Positions 52,542 through 63,304 are shown, counted from the stretch's first letter. The stretch: DNA of 64,000 bases from Citrobacter sp. RHB25-C09 (GCF_013836145.1 NZ_CP057483.1:3038001-3102000); one strand, 5' to 3'. Notes: a model not told the origin generated them from the letters alone. Numbers and translations: made by a program.

Positions 52542-52673
52542 CTATGCGCAGAATTCAAAGATTCGAACCTGCAGCAGGTTCGAGTCGAACGCAGTGAGAC
52601 AACGGAGCCGCCTGCGGCGACGACCCGAAGGGCGAGCGAAGCGAGTCATCCTGCACGACCCACCAGTGTAAAA

Positions 52674-52697
52674 GAGGGCGCTGGCGGCGCCTTTTTG
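52674..52697 (+). terminator. Second, duplicated terminator
   Basis: GGCGC / GCGCC with flanking TTTTT is a diverged copy of the terminator after lysV, part of the 156-bp duplication. Confidence 0.65.
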
Positions 52698-52713
52698 CTA
52701 TGCGCAGAATTCA

Positions 52714-52788
52714 TGCCTGATGGTGCTTCGCTTATCAGGCCTACGCCAGGACCAGTAGGCCGGATAAAGCGCACGCCGCCATCCGGCA
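52714..52788. repeat. BIME-like pair of REP units
   Basis: Two REP-type palindromes in opposite orientation: ATGCCTGATGGTGCTTCGC with TTATCAGGCCTAC at 52714-52744, and GTAGGCCGGATAAAGCGC with CGCCGCCATCCGGCAA at 52755-52788. They lie downstream of the tRNA operon and of xapR. Confidence 0.82.
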
Positions 52789-52800
52789 ACCTGCCCTCAC

Positions 52801-53685
52801 CTACGCCGTTAACGCCTCAATCATCCGCTCCAGCGCGGGCGTTACCTGCTGCTTCTCATACACCACATACAGGTCCGCCGGTATCCGCTCCTCCAATGGT
52901 CGAAATACCACACCGGGCCAGTTCATCTGCGCGTATCCATCTGCCATTAGGGTGATCCCTAACCCCATGCTAATCATCGCTAATACCGTTTGCGGCTCCA
53001 CCACTTCACGGATAATCATCGGGGAAAATCCTGCCTGCTGGCACACTCGCTGTAAAAATGCCCAATCAGAGTGCACCGACGGCAACGTGACAAAATATTC
53101 ATTCCGCAGCGCGGCAAGCGGGATCGACTCCCGATTGGCCAATGCATGATCTTCAGGCACCGCCACCATAAACGAGGATTCATGCAGACGCAGGCTGGTA
53201 AAGCCAGGTGAAGGTTCCATTGCCATTCGCCAGATCCCTGCATCCAGCTCACGACGCTCTAAAAGCGCCATTTGCATACCGGGCGATTTCTCACGAAACG
53301 ACACCTCAACATTGGGGTTCTCTTTCAGAAAACAGCGCATCGCCGGGCGCATTCTTCCCCACATCGCAGTACCTACCACGCCGAGTTCGATCCGCCCCGC
53401 CTCACCTCGCCCAATCTGCTCAACCCTCGCCATCACCTGGTTGGCACTGGCCAGCAGTCGCCGGGACTCCTCCATCAGGACTTTGCCCGCATGGGTCAAC
53501 GCCACGCTGCGGGAATGGCGCACAAACAGCAGCGTACCGAGCTGTTGTTCAAGCTCTTTGATATGAATACTCAACGGCGGCTGAGACATGTTCAGACGCG
53601 CAGCCGCCCGTCCAAAATGCAGCTCTTCCGCAACCGCAAGAAAATAACGCAGAAGCTTGAGATCGATGCGATGTGGGCGTTCCAA
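52801..53685 (-). CDS. xapR: LysR-family activator XapR
   Basis: A 294-residue LysR-type regulator. The N-terminal HTH is FGRAAARLNMSQPPLSIHIKELE, followed by a two-lobe effector domain. In E. coli XapR activates xapAB in response to xanthosine. The start appears to be TTG (53683-53685), with GGAA ten bases upstream. It gives the family N-terminus ERPHRIDLKLLRYFLAVAEE, and no ATG is near. It lies after xapB on the same strand, 97 bp away. Confidence 0.92.
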   Translation of the reverse strand: MERPHRIDLKLLRYFLAVAEELHFGRAAARLNMSQPPLSIHIKELEQQLGTLLFVRHSRSVALTHAGKVLMEESRRLLASANQVMARVEQIGRGEAGRIELGVVGTAMWGRMRPAMRCFLKENPNVEVSFREKSPGMQMALLERRELDAGIWRMAMEPSPGFTSLRLHESSFMVAVPEDHALANRESIPLAALRNEYFVTLPSVHSDWAFLQRVCQQAGFSPMIIREVVEPQTVLAMISMGLGITLMADGYAQMNWPGVVFRPLEERIPADLYVVYEKQQVTPALERMIEALTA

Positions 53686-53782
53686 GATAGGTGTATTCCA
53701 GTGACGAGGGAGAATTCACAACGTTACCACATCGCTGCTGATAATATAAAACGGCGGGTTGCTGGACCCGCCGTGTAACAGA

Positions 53783-55039
53783 TTAATGCGCCAGCGATTG
53801 GGTTATTAACTTTTCTGGCTCATGCTTGTATTTAAAGAACAGCGCGAAAATCACCGCCAGCGCCAGAGCATACGCCGCAAAGACTAACCAGATGGTTTGC
53901 CAGTCTTTTACCCCGTCGTCGGAGAAATAGTCCACCGCCATGCCGCTGAGAATCGACCCTACCCAGGCACCCACGCCGTTGACCATGGTCATAAACAGCC
54001 CCTGGGCGCTGGCACGAATTCTCGAATCGACCTCCTGCTCCACAAAAACCGAACCGGAAATATTAAAGAAGTCGAAGGCGCAACCGTAGACAATCATCGA
54101 CATCAGCAGCAGAACAAAGCCCACCGGTGACGGATCGCCAAAGGCAAAAAAGCCAAAACGCAGCGTCCATGCCAGCATGCTCATCAGCATGACCGTTTTG
54201 ATACCAAAACGTTTCAGGAAGAACGGGATCGTCAGAATAAAGCCCACTTCCGCCATCTGCGAAACAGAGAGCAAAATTGAGGGATACTTCACCACAAAGC
54301 TGTCGGCAAACTCCGGGTTGCGGGCAAAGTCATGCAGGAACGGGTTACCAAACACGTTGGTAATTTGCAGCACCGCACCAAGCATCATCGCGAACAGAAA
54401 GAAGATCGCCATCCGGGGATTTTTAAACAGGACAAAGGCATCAAGACCCAGCTTGCTGGCAAGCGACGCGGTCGCTTTTTTCTCGGCCACCGGAATTTTC
54501 GGCAGGGTAAATGCATACATTGCCAGCAGCAGCGATGCGCCAGAGGCGATATACAACTGCGCGCTGCTCAACTCCAACCCCATCAGGCTCACGGTCCACA
54601 TCGCAACGATAAAACCGATCGTGCCGAAAACGCGAATCGGTGGAAATGCCGTTACCGGATCCTGCCCTGCCTGCGCCAGACAGGAATAAGAGACACTATT
54701 AGAGAGCGCAATTGTCGGCATGTAGGCCATCGCATTGACCAGCATGACCCAGAACATGGTGTCCGAATCGATGACGGTCGTTGCATACAACAACACACCG
54801 GCGCAAACCAGATGGCACAGCATATAGGCACGCTCTGCGCGCAGCCATTTATCAGCGATTATCCCCATAATGCCCGGCATAATGATCGCCGCCAGCCCTT
54901 TCGAGCTGTAGACCATGCCCACGTTGGCACCGGTAAAATGTAAGGTGTTAATCATGTAAGAACCCAGGGTCACCAGCCAGCTTCCCCAGATAAAATATTG
55001 CAAAAAGGACATGATTTTTAAGCGGGACGCAATACCCAT
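53783..55039 (-). CDS. xapB: Xanthosine transporter XapB
   Basis: A 418-residue major-facilitator protein of the nucleoside:H+ symporter family, related to NupG, with 12 expected helices. Typical segments are MSFLQYFIWGSWLVTLGSYM and FFNISGSVFVEQEVDSRIRASAQG. It imports xanthosine for XapA. The ATG at 55037-55039 follows GGAAGGGAAAA and gives the E. coli length; the in-frame extension of 29 codons is not supported. It is 59 bp downstream of xapA. Confidence 0.95.
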   Translation of the reverse strand: MGIASRLKIMSFLQYFIWGSWLVTLGSYMINTLHFTGANVGMVYSSKGLAAIIMPGIMGIIADKWLRAERAYMLCHLVCAGVLLYATTVIDSDTMFWVMLVNAMAYMPTIALSNSVSYSCLAQAGQDPVTAFPPIRVFGTIGFIVAMWTVSLMGLELSSAQLYIASGASLLLAMYAFTLPKIPVAEKKATASLASKLGLDAFVLFKNPRMAIFFLFAMMLGAVLQITNVFGNPFLHDFARNPEFADSFVVKYPSILLSVSQMAEVGFILTIPFFLKRFGIKTVMLMSMLAWTLRFGFFAFGDPSPVGFVLLLMSMIVYGCAFDFFNISGSVFVEQEVDSRIRASAQGLFMTMVNGVGAWVGSILSGMAVDYFSDDGVKDWQTIWLVFAAYALALAVIFALFFKYKHEPEKLITQSLAH

Positions 55040-55098
55040 TTTTCCCTTCCTTGCCGTAGAGTACGACCCCGTCTGCCGGGGTCTTATTATTCTTCGCT

Positions 55099-55932
55099 TC
55101 AGGCCAGTTTGCGCAGGAAACCACAAATCAGGTTGATAAAGTTCTGCCGGGAAAGCTCAGCCGCTGCGAGCGTTTGCGCGTGCGAGAGTTGCACATCGCC
55201 CAGCCCTTCTGCCAGGTTGGTGATTGCGGAAACGGCCACCACTTTCAACCCACAATGGCGAGCTGTAATCACTTCTGGTACTACCGACATCCCTACCACA
55301 TCGCCACCGATAATCTGCATCATGCGAATCTCAGCGGCCGTTTCAAAGTTCGGTCCTGGGTAAGAAACGAACACGCCTTCATTGAGGGTAAAGCCCTCTT
55401 CCGCCGCAACGGTCTGGAGAACCGCGCGATAATCGGCGTCATAAGCATTCGCCAGTGAGAAGAAACGTTCGCCAAAACGTTCGTCATTCAGCCCCACCAT
55501 CGGCGTACCTGGCATGGTATTAATATGGTCGCTAAGCGCAACCAGACTTCCTGGCCCCACTTCAGGTCGCAGGGAACCCGCTGCGTTAGTACAGAACAGG
55601 AGCTCGCAGCCCAGCAGTTTCAGAGTACGAATAGCATCCGTCATAATGGTCATTCCGCGCCCTTCATAGAAATGTCCGCGCCCTTTCATGCAGGCAACCG
55701 GGATACCAGCCAAATAACCCAGAACCAGTTCCCCCGCATGGCCATGTACCGTACTTACCGGAAAACCGGGCAGTTGCTCGTAGGATATCGCCACAGCATC
55801 TTCAATCTGCTCGGCCAGCGCGCCTAAGCCCGAACCGAGAATAAAGGCCACGCGCGGCGTGAAGTCAGGTTTGAAACCGCGAATGATATCAACGCAATAC
55901 CATGGGTTCTGTGAAAAGAGGGAATGGGTCAT
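55099..55932 (-). CDS. xapA: Xanthosine phosphorylase (purine nucleoside phosphorylase II) XapA
   Basis: A 277-residue trimeric-type purine nucleoside phosphorylase. It splits xanthosine, inosine and guanosine with phosphate. The phosphate-binding segments are ILGSGLGALAEQIE and STVHGHAGELVLG. The purine-site segments are CTNAAGSLRPEVGPGSLV and GGDVVGMSVVPEVITARHCG. It is the first gene of xapAB. The adjacent yfeN gene is only a remnant here. Confidence 0.95.
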   Translation of the reverse strand: MTHSLFSQNPWYCVDIIRGFKPDFTPRVAFILGSGLGALAEQIEDAVAISYEQLPGFPVSTVHGHAGELVLGYLAGIPVACMKGRGHFYEGRGMTIMTDAIRTLKLLGCELLFCTNAAGSLRPEVGPGSLVALSDHINTMPGTPMVGLNDERFGERFFSLANAYDADYRAVLQTVAAEEGFTLNEGVFVSYPGPNFETAAEIRMMQIIGGDVVGMSVVPEVITARHCGLKVVAVSAITNLAEGLGDVQLSHAQTLAAAELSRQNFINLICGFLRKLA

Positions 55933-56082
55933 GAGAAATCCTTAAAATCTACGAATCGAATGTATAGGGTCCAGTACCCTCTTTTTATAACGAGAGAACA
56001 TTGTTTCTTTCCAATACACTTTCTCATGGCGATCAATATGAAATTTATATTGATCGTCTCACCCGATTAAGATCGCCAGGCG

Positions 56083-56202
56083 CTGTGGTGGAACGTCACG
56101 CCTCATCTGACTGCAGGTATCCAGTATCGCTACGCGGGCAACAAACTGGGCGAATCCTTCCTTCAGGACGGAATAATCTATACGGTTAAATTTAATTTCT
56201 GA
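56083..56202 (+). pseudogene. yfeN: C-terminal remnant of yfeN (outer-membrane channel family)
   Basis: The frame reads LWWNVTPHLTAGIQYRYAGN, then KLGESFLQDGIIYTVKFNF and a stop. This is an amphipathic strand pair ending in Phe, as in outer-membrane barrels of the Tsx/YfeN type. A stop codon lies upstream in the same frame (56068-56070), and the rest of the ~250-residue gene is missing. E. coli has yfeN next to xapA in this position, so an internal deletion has removed most of it. Confidence 0.7.
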
Positions 56203-56231
56203 CTCCCCCTGCCAACAATGGCAGGGCTCGC

Positions 56232-56258
56232 TGAAGTTTTACGCTCCTGTGCCGATAC
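56232..56258 (+). promoter_or_regulatory. Sigma-28 (FliA) promoter of the flxA-like gene
   Basis: TGAAGTTT (56232-56239), an 11-bp spacer and GCCGATAC (56251-56258) match the FliA consensus TAAAGTTT-N11-GCCGATAA at 14 of 16 positions with exact spacing. It lies 35 bp upstream of the flxA-like ATG, placing that gene in the class 3 flagellar regulon. Confidence 0.88.
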
Positions 56259-56292
56259 CTTTATCTTCAGGCACTAAGGAACAGGAGCTTTT

Positions 56293-56634
56293 ATGACAAC
56301 CATTAATGTATCTACCCCTTCCCTGCAAAGCAGCGGTGGTGGGTCGAGCGCCTCATCAGGTAACAGCATTGCGGCACAAATCGCGCAAATTGCCGAGAAA
56401 ATTACCCAGCTAACACAAAAACTAAAAGATGTGCCAAATGGTAGTGGCAGCACGGAAGATAAAAAGAAGCAGCAGGAAATGATCCAAACGCAGATCAAAA
56501 TGCTCCAGACGCAACTGGCGCAATTACAGCGTCAGCAGGCCGAAGAAGCTCAGCAAAAGCAGGAACAAAAACAGCTCAGAGCAGAAGGCGTAAATATCCC
56601 CTCCGCTGACCATCAGATTGACGTATATATCTGA
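56293..56634 (+). CDS. FlxA-like protein
   Basis: A 113-residue protein of the FlxA family. A Ser/Gly-rich N-terminus precedes a coiled coil from about 28 to 95 with Gln/Lys heptads (IAQIAEKITQLTQKL, QTQLAQLQRQQAEEAQQKQE), and the C-terminus IDVYI resembles the IDIYI of E. coli FlxA. E. coli flxA is a FliA-dependent gene inside the Qin prophage. This copy is at a chromosomal site and also has a FliA-type promoter. The function is unknown. AAGGAACAGGAGC precedes the ATG. Confidence 0.85.
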   Translation: MTTINVSTPSLQSSGGGSSASSGNSIAAQIAQIAEKITQLTQKLKDVPNGSGSTEDKKKQQEMIQTQIKMLQTQLAQLQRQQAEEAQQKQEQKQLRAEGVNIPSADHQIDVYI

Positions 56635-56825
56635 TCCCCCTGCCAACATAACGACCTGATGTATCCGCCTGGGAGTGATAACCCCAGGCAAAAACCTTCT
56701 TTCCTGGGCCTCAGTGACATGCGGTGTATACTCTATCGGTTACATTAATATATAGATGCAGTAAATCTTTGTAATTTCTGAAATCGATAAACGCAGAATG
56801 TCAGTACTGAATCCCTGGAGTCGTT

Positions 56826-57824
56826 ATGAAAATTTTTCGTATTCTTGATCCATTTACGCTGACACTGATCGCGGTCGTGTTACTGGCATCGTTTCTGCCA
56901 GCAGAAGGGAGGTTTGTTCCTGTTGTCGAAGGAATTACCACCGCGGCAATCGCGCTGCTGTTCTTCATGCACGGCGCGAAACTCTCTCGCGAAGCCATTA
57001 TCGCAGGCGGGAGTCACTGGCGTTTACATCTGTGGGTCATGTGCAGCACCTTTATTCTTTTCCCGGTCATCGGAGTCTTGTTTGCCTGGTGGGCCCCCTT
57101 CAACGTTGACCCAATGCTCTATACCGGCTTTCTCTATCTGTGCATTTTGCCTGCTACCGTGCAGTCGGCGATTGCTTTTACCTCTCTGGCGGGGGGCAAC
57201 GTCGCTGCGGCGGTCTGTTCGGCCTCTGCATCCAGCCTGTTGGGAATTTTCATTTCGCCACTACTGGTTGGTCTGGTGATGAATATGCATGGTGCTGAAG
57301 GCAGCCTGGAACAGGTTGGGAAAATCATGCTGCAACTGCTGCTACCGTTTGTGCTGGGACACCTTTCGCGCCCGTGGATCGGCAATTGGGTCGCGCGGAA
57401 TAAAAAATGGATAGCAAAAACCGACCAGACATCAATCCTGCTGGTGGTCTATACGGCCTTCAGTGAAGCGGTCGTTAACGGCATCTGGCACAAAGTGGGC
57501 TGGGGATCGCTGCTGTTTATCGTCGGCGTTAGCATCGTGCTGTTGGCGATTGTCATTGCGGTGAACGTCTTTGTCGCGCGTAAATTGGGTTTCAACAAGG
57601 CGGACGAGATTACCATTGTGTTCTGTGGTTCGAAAAAGAGTCTGGCAAACGGTATTCCGATGGCCAACATCCTGTTTCCTACATCGGTGATCGGGATGAT
57701 GGTGCTGCCGCTGATGATCTTCCATCAGATTCAGCTTATGGTCTGTGCGGTACTGGCGCGTCGTTATAAGCGCCAGACCGAACAATTACAGGCACAGCGG
57801 GAAAGCGGTGCCGCGAAGGCTTAA
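56826..57824 (+). CDS. yfeH: Bile acid:sodium symporter family protein YfeH
   Basis: A 332-residue membrane protein of the BASS family (SBF-like), with about ten helices. Conserved segments are FFMHGAKLSREAIIAG, ILPATVQSAIAFTSLAGGN and FCGSKKSLANGIPMANILF, the last near the crossover helices that bind sodium in the family. The substrate is unknown. The ATG at 56826 is preceded by CTGGAGTCGTT. It converges with ypeB; the two stop codons overlap. Confidence 0.93.
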   Translation: MKIFRILDPFTLTLIAVVLLASFLPAEGRFVPVVEGITTAAIALLFFMHGAKLSREAIIAGGSHWRLHLWVMCSTFILFPVIGVLFAWWAPFNVDPMLYTGFLYLCILPATVQSAIAFTSLAGGNVAAAVCSASASSLLGIFISPLLVGLVMNMHGAEGSLEQVGKIMLQLLLPFVLGHLSRPWIGNWVARNKKWIAKTDQTSILLVVYTAFSEAVVNGIWHKVGWGSLLFIVGVSIVLLAIVIAVNVFVARKLGFNKADEITIVFCGSKKSLANGIPMANILFPTSVIGMMVLPLMIFHQIQLMVCAVLARRYKRQTEQLQAQRESGAAKA

Positions 57825-58039
57825 AGCGGGCGCTTCAGGGGTTGAACCAGTTGGGTTAGCCCTTCTGTTTTAATCAGTAGCGTGATTTGCATCAGCTCGC
57901 CCAATTTGCCCGCCGGGAACGCATCCTTGCGGGCAAACCACAGCAAATACTCCTCTGGAACATCAATCAACCGACGCCCCTGATACTTGCCGAACGGCAT
58001 AACCGTATTGGCGATCTCAACAAGCTGCTCTTTTTCCAT
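57821..58039 (-). CDS. ypeB: DUF3820 family protein YpeB
   Basis: A 72-residue protein matching E. coli YpeB: VMPFGKYQGRRLIDVPEEY, LLWFARKDAFPAGKLGELM. It belongs to DUF3820 (putative quorum-sensing-regulated virulence factor family) and has no proven function. The ATG at 58037-58039 starts one base after the ligA stop, so it is translated with ligA. It overlaps the end of yfeH by 4 bp on the opposite strand. Confidence 0.92.
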   Translation of the reverse strand: MEKEQLVEIANTVMPFGKYQGRRLIDVPEEYLLWFARKDAFPAGKLGELMQITLLIKTEGLTQLVQPLKRPL

Positions 58040-58040
58040 C

Positions 58041-60059
<2,019 letters not shown>

Positions 60060-60074
60060 GCACCATCAATGATA

Positions 60075-60101
60075 AAAAACCCCCGACAGGCGGGGGTTCA
60101 G
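60075..60101 (-). terminator. Terminator between zipA and ligA
   Basis: On the minus strand AACCCCCG / CGGGGGTT with a short loop is followed by TTTT. It lies 28 bp after the zipA stop and just upstream of the ligA start, so ligA needs its own promoter or readthrough. Confidence 0.8.
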
Positions 60102-60128
60102 AAGAAAATATGTCGTGCCCTGAGTGTA

Positions 60129-61154
60129 TCAGGCGTTGGCGTCTTTCACTTCGCGGATGCGGTCCTGATATTCGCGCAATTTTTGCGGTGTCATCATCCG
60201 ACGCTGATCGTCAAGCACCACGCCGCCCACTTCATCAGCAATGTGCTGAGCAGATTGCAGCATCAGCTTAAAGTTTTGCAGTTCATCCCCGTAGGAAGGC
60301 ACCTGCATAAAAATGGTTACGCCTGGGGTAGTGAAGTCGGTCATTTCCGGGTCAAACGTCCCAGGGTTAACCATATTCGCCAGACTGAACAACGCCGGGC
60401 CACTGCCGTCCGGGCTCAGATGACGATGGAAAATGTTCATATCGCCAAATTTAAAGCCGGCCTGCTGAATACTGTTGAGCAACAGTTCACCACTGAGAGC
60501 ACTGCCGTGATGCGCAGCGACGTTCATGATAATCACCGCCTCTTTACGCTGCGGCTTTTCCTCAACCGGCGCTGGCGCTTCTTCTACAACAGGTTCCGGC
60601 TGAGGCTGCGATTGTGCCGCGGCTTCAGGTTCTGCGGGAGTGAACTGGAATGCCTGCTGCGACGGTTGCGCCGCTGGCGAAACAGGTTGCTGTGCATGAG
60701 GCGCGGCAGGTTGGGGCTCCGGTTGTTGCGGTGCTGACTGCGGTTGAACAGGCTGCTGTGGCATAGACTGAGGCTGCTGCACCGGCTGCGACGGACGCTG
60801 GGCGTGCTGCGGCTGTACCGGCGCTTCTGATGGCGGCACAGAGGGCTGACGCGGCTGTGAAGACGCATAAGGCGGTTGATACTGGTGCTGCGGCGACTGA
60901 CGAGGGGCCTCATGCTCCTGCGCATTGCCAGGGGCTTGATTCACTCGGCGAACACGAACTTCACCCACGCCTTCATCAGGTTCAACGTCTTCGTCAAACA
61001 ACTCTTCGTCGCGTTTCGATTTCATGCGTTTCAGTGGACGATCGCGGAACATAGAAGATCGTTCTTTACGGCTGGTCCAGAAACCATGTACCAGTAAAGC
61101 GATTATGGCGATCGCGCCAACAATGATTAATATCAGACGCAAATCCTGCATCAT
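60129..61154 (-). CDS. zipA: Cell division protein ZipA
   Basis: A 341-residue essential divisome protein that tethers FtsZ to the membrane. It has an N-terminal transmembrane anchor (LILIIVGAIAIIALLVHGFW), a short charged region, a long Pro/Gln-rich linker (about residues 75-200), and a C-terminal FtsZ-binding domain from KEAVIIMNVAAHHGSALSG. The linker is Pro/Gln-richer and the protein about 13 residues longer than recalled E. coli ZipA (328), a difference confined to the repeat-prone linker. The start is the ATG at 61152-61154. It is divergent from cysZ. Confidence 0.96.
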   Translation of the reverse strand: MMQDLRLILIIVGAIAIIALLVHGFWTSRKERSSMFRDRPLKRMKSKRDEELFDEDVEPDEGVGEVRVRRVNQAPGNAQEHEAPRQSPQHQYQPPYASSQPRQPSVPPSEAPVQPQHAQRPSQPVQQPQSMPQQPVQPQSAPQQPEPQPAAPHAQQPVSPAAQPSQQAFQFTPAEPEAAAQSQPQPEPVVEEAPAPVEEKPQRKEAVIIMNVAAHHGSALSGELLLNSIQQAGFKFGDMNIFHRHLSPDGSGPALFSLANMVNPGTFDPEMTDFTTPGVTIFMQVPSYGDELQNFKLMLQSAQHIADEVGGVVLDDQRRMMTPQKLREYQDRIREVKDANA

Positions 61155-61385
61155 TATATTCTCTGTTGTTCTAACACCTTGCCACCACGGCAAACATTTA
61201 CTCACTAAGAGTATTTGCCGATTACGTCAAGTGCAAGTGTACTCTTAGCTTTCGCTGCATAAAGATGAAGGAAATCGTGCTTTTTGCTGTTTTTTCGAAC
61301 ATTTCCGAACTGTGCATCACGTGATATCCCGGTAAACTACCGTGTATCCACTTAGGACTATTACTTAAAGGAGCTTGTCCTGACT

Positions 61386-62147
61386 ATGGCGTCATCATCC
61401 TTAGCGGAAACGCGCAGTGGTTTTTATTATTTTTCTCAAGGATGGAAGCTGGTTTCACAACCCGGCATCCGTCGTTTTGTCATTTTACCCCTGCTCGTAA
61501 ATATTGTGCTGATGGGTAGCGCGTTCTGGTGGTTGTTCACGCAACTGGATGTCTGGATCCCGTCGTTAATGCGTCATGTTCCTGAGTGGCTGCAATGGTT
61601 GAGTTATTTACTTTGGCCTGTCGCGGTTATTTCTGTTCTGCTGGTGTTCGGTTATTTTTTCTCAACGATCGCCAACTGGATCGCCGCACCGTTTAATGGA
61701 CTCCTGGCGGAACAACTGGAGGCGCGTTTAACAGGAGCCACGCCGCCGGATACAGGTATTTTCGGCATTATGAAAGACGTTCCTCGCATTATGAAGCGGG
61801 AATGGCAAAAGCTGAGCTGGTATTTACCCCGCGCGGTGGTATTGCTCATCCTCTATTTTATTCCTGGTATCGGACAAACCGTCGCCCCCGTACTGTGGTT
61901 CTTATTTAGCGCCTGGATGCTGGCAATTCAATATTGCGATTATCCGTTCGATAATCACAAAGTACCGTTTAAAGAGATGCGTACCGCCCTGCGTACCCGC
62001 AAGGTCACCAATATGCAGTTTGGTGCGCTGACCAGCCTGTTCACGCTGATCCCGGTCCTGAATCTGGTCATCATGCCGGTGGCGGTTTGTGGCGCGACTG
62101 CAATGTGGGTCGATTGTTATCGTGATAAACACGCGTTATGGAAATGA
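61386..62147 (+). CDS. cysZ: Sulfate transporter CysZ
   Basis: A 253-residue inner-membrane protein that supports sulfate uptake for cysteine synthesis. The family core is SGFYYFSQGWKLVSQPGIRR, FFSTIANWIAAPFNGLLAEQ and WYLPRAVVLLILYFIPGIGQ. Length equals E. coli CysZ. It is upstream of cysK in the same direction, 163 bp apart, and probably belongs to the CysB regulon; no specific CysB site is claimed. Confidence 0.96.
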   Translation: MASSSLAETRSGFYYFSQGWKLVSQPGIRRFVILPLLVNIVLMGSAFWWLFTQLDVWIPSLMRHVPEWLQWLSYLLWPVAVISVLLVFGYFFSTIANWIAAPFNGLLAEQLEARLTGATPPDTGIFGIMKDVPRIMKREWQKLSWYLPRAVVLLILYFIPGIGQTVAPVLWFLFSAWMLAIQYCDYPFDNHKVPFKEMRTALRTRKVTNMQFGALTSLFTLIPVLNLVIMPVAVCGATAMWVDCYRDKHALWK

Positions 62148-62310
62148 TGCACATTATGTGAACACAGGGATGGCTTATGCTGTCTCTTATTCCATACTGG
62201 TACCTATTATTTCTGCATCGTATATAGATATGCGAAATCCTTACTTCCCCATCTCGGTTTGAAGGGTATGCTGGGAAGGTATCCCAATTTCATACAGTTA
62301 AGGACAGGCC

Positions 62311-63282
62311 ATGAGTAAGATTTTTGAAGATAACTCGCTGACAATCGGTCATACGCCGCTGGTTCGACTGAACCGTATCGGTAACGGACGCATACTGGCG
62401 AAGGTGGAATCACGCAACCCGAGCTTCAGCGTCAAATGCCGTATCGGTGCCAATATGATTTGGGATGCCGAAAAACGCGGCGTACTGAAAGCGGGTATTG
62501 AACTGGTTGAGCCGACCAGCGGTAACACCGGGATTGCTCTGGCCTATGTTGCTGCTGCTCGCGGTTACAAACTCACGCTCACCATGCCAGAAACCATGAG
62601 TATTGAACGTCGTAAGCTCCTCAAAGCACTGGGTGCCAACCTGGTACTGACCGAAGGCGCAAAAGGGATGAAGGGCGCGATTCAAAAAGCGGAAGAGATT
62701 GTCGCCAGCGATCCAGCGAAATACCTGCTGCTTCAGCAGTTCAGCAACCCGGCTAACCCAGAAATCCACGAGAAAACCACGGGTCCGGAAATCTGGGAAG
62801 ATACCGATGGTCAGGTTGATGTCTTTATCTCAGGCGTGGGCACCGGCGGTACGCTGACCGGCGTAAGTCGCTACATTAAGGGTACCAAAGGGAAATCCGA
62901 TCTGATTACCGTCGCGGTAGAACCGACAGATTCTCCGGTTATCGCACAGGCGCTGGCAGGTGAAGAGCTCAAACCGGGCCCGCATAAAATTCAGGGTATC
63001 GGCGCAGGTTTCATTCCTGGCAACCTGGATCTTAAACTGATTGATAAAGTGGTGGCGATCACCAACGAAGAGGCGATTTCTACTGCACGTCGCCTGATGG
63101 AAGAAGAAGGTATTCTGGCAGGCATTTCCTCAGGTGCTGCGGTTGCGGCAGCGCTCAAGCTTCAGGAAGATGAAACCTTTACCAACAAGAATATTGTGGT
63201 TATCCTACCGTCTTCGGGTGAGCGTTATCTGAGCACTGCGTTGTTTGCCGATCTCTTCACAGAGAAAGAACTGCAACAGTGA
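62311..63282 (+). CDS. cysK: Cysteine synthase A (O-acetylserine sulfhydrylase)
   Basis: A 323-residue PLP enzyme combining O-acetylserine and sulfide to cysteine. The PLP Lys is in NPSFSVKCRIGANM. The substrate loop is EPTSGNTGIALAY, the phosphate cup is GVGTGGTLTGVSRY, and the C-terminal ISSGAAVAAAL contacts the pyridine nitrogen. AAGGACAGGCC precedes the ATG. A terminator follows directly. Confidence 0.98.
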   Translation: MSKIFEDNSLTIGHTPLVRLNRIGNGRILAKVESRNPSFSVKCRIGANMIWDAEKRGVLKAGIELVEPTSGNTGIALAYVAAARGYKLTLTMPETMSIERRKLLKALGANLVLTEGAKGMKGAIQKAEEIVASDPAKYLLLQQFSNPANPEIHEKTTGPEIWEDTDGQVDVFISGVGTGGTLTGVSRYIKGTKGKSDLITVAVEPTDSPVIAQALAGEELKPGPHKIQGIGAGFIPGNLDLKLIDKVVAITNEEAISTARRLMEEEGILAGISSGAAVAAALKLQEDETFTNKNIVVILPSSGERYLSTALFADLFTEKELQQ

Positions 63283-63304
63283 TGCCAGATTGTTAAAAAC
63301 GCGT

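Larger units (their letters stand above)
52492..52713 (+). repeat. 156-bp tandem duplication of the lysV 3-prime end and terminator
   Basis: A 26-bp block starting ATCCTGCACGACCCACCA (tRNA-Lys 3-prime end plus GTGTAAAA) occurs at 52492-52517 and again at 52648-52673. A 28-bp block beginning GGCGCCTTTTTGCTATGCGC occurs at 52530-52557 and 52686-52713. Both pairs have the same 156-bp period. The DNA between holds an inverted and a direct partial copy of the T arm (52561-52585) and a GC-rich segment. The second copy is not a functional tRNA. Confidence 0.85.

Noticed and set aside
52356..52955. A 199-codon plus-strand frame across the tRNA genes and xapR end
   Set aside because: It translates tRNA-Val, tRNA-Lys, the duplication and REP sequence, then runs antisense to xapR. 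It cannot be a real protein gene.
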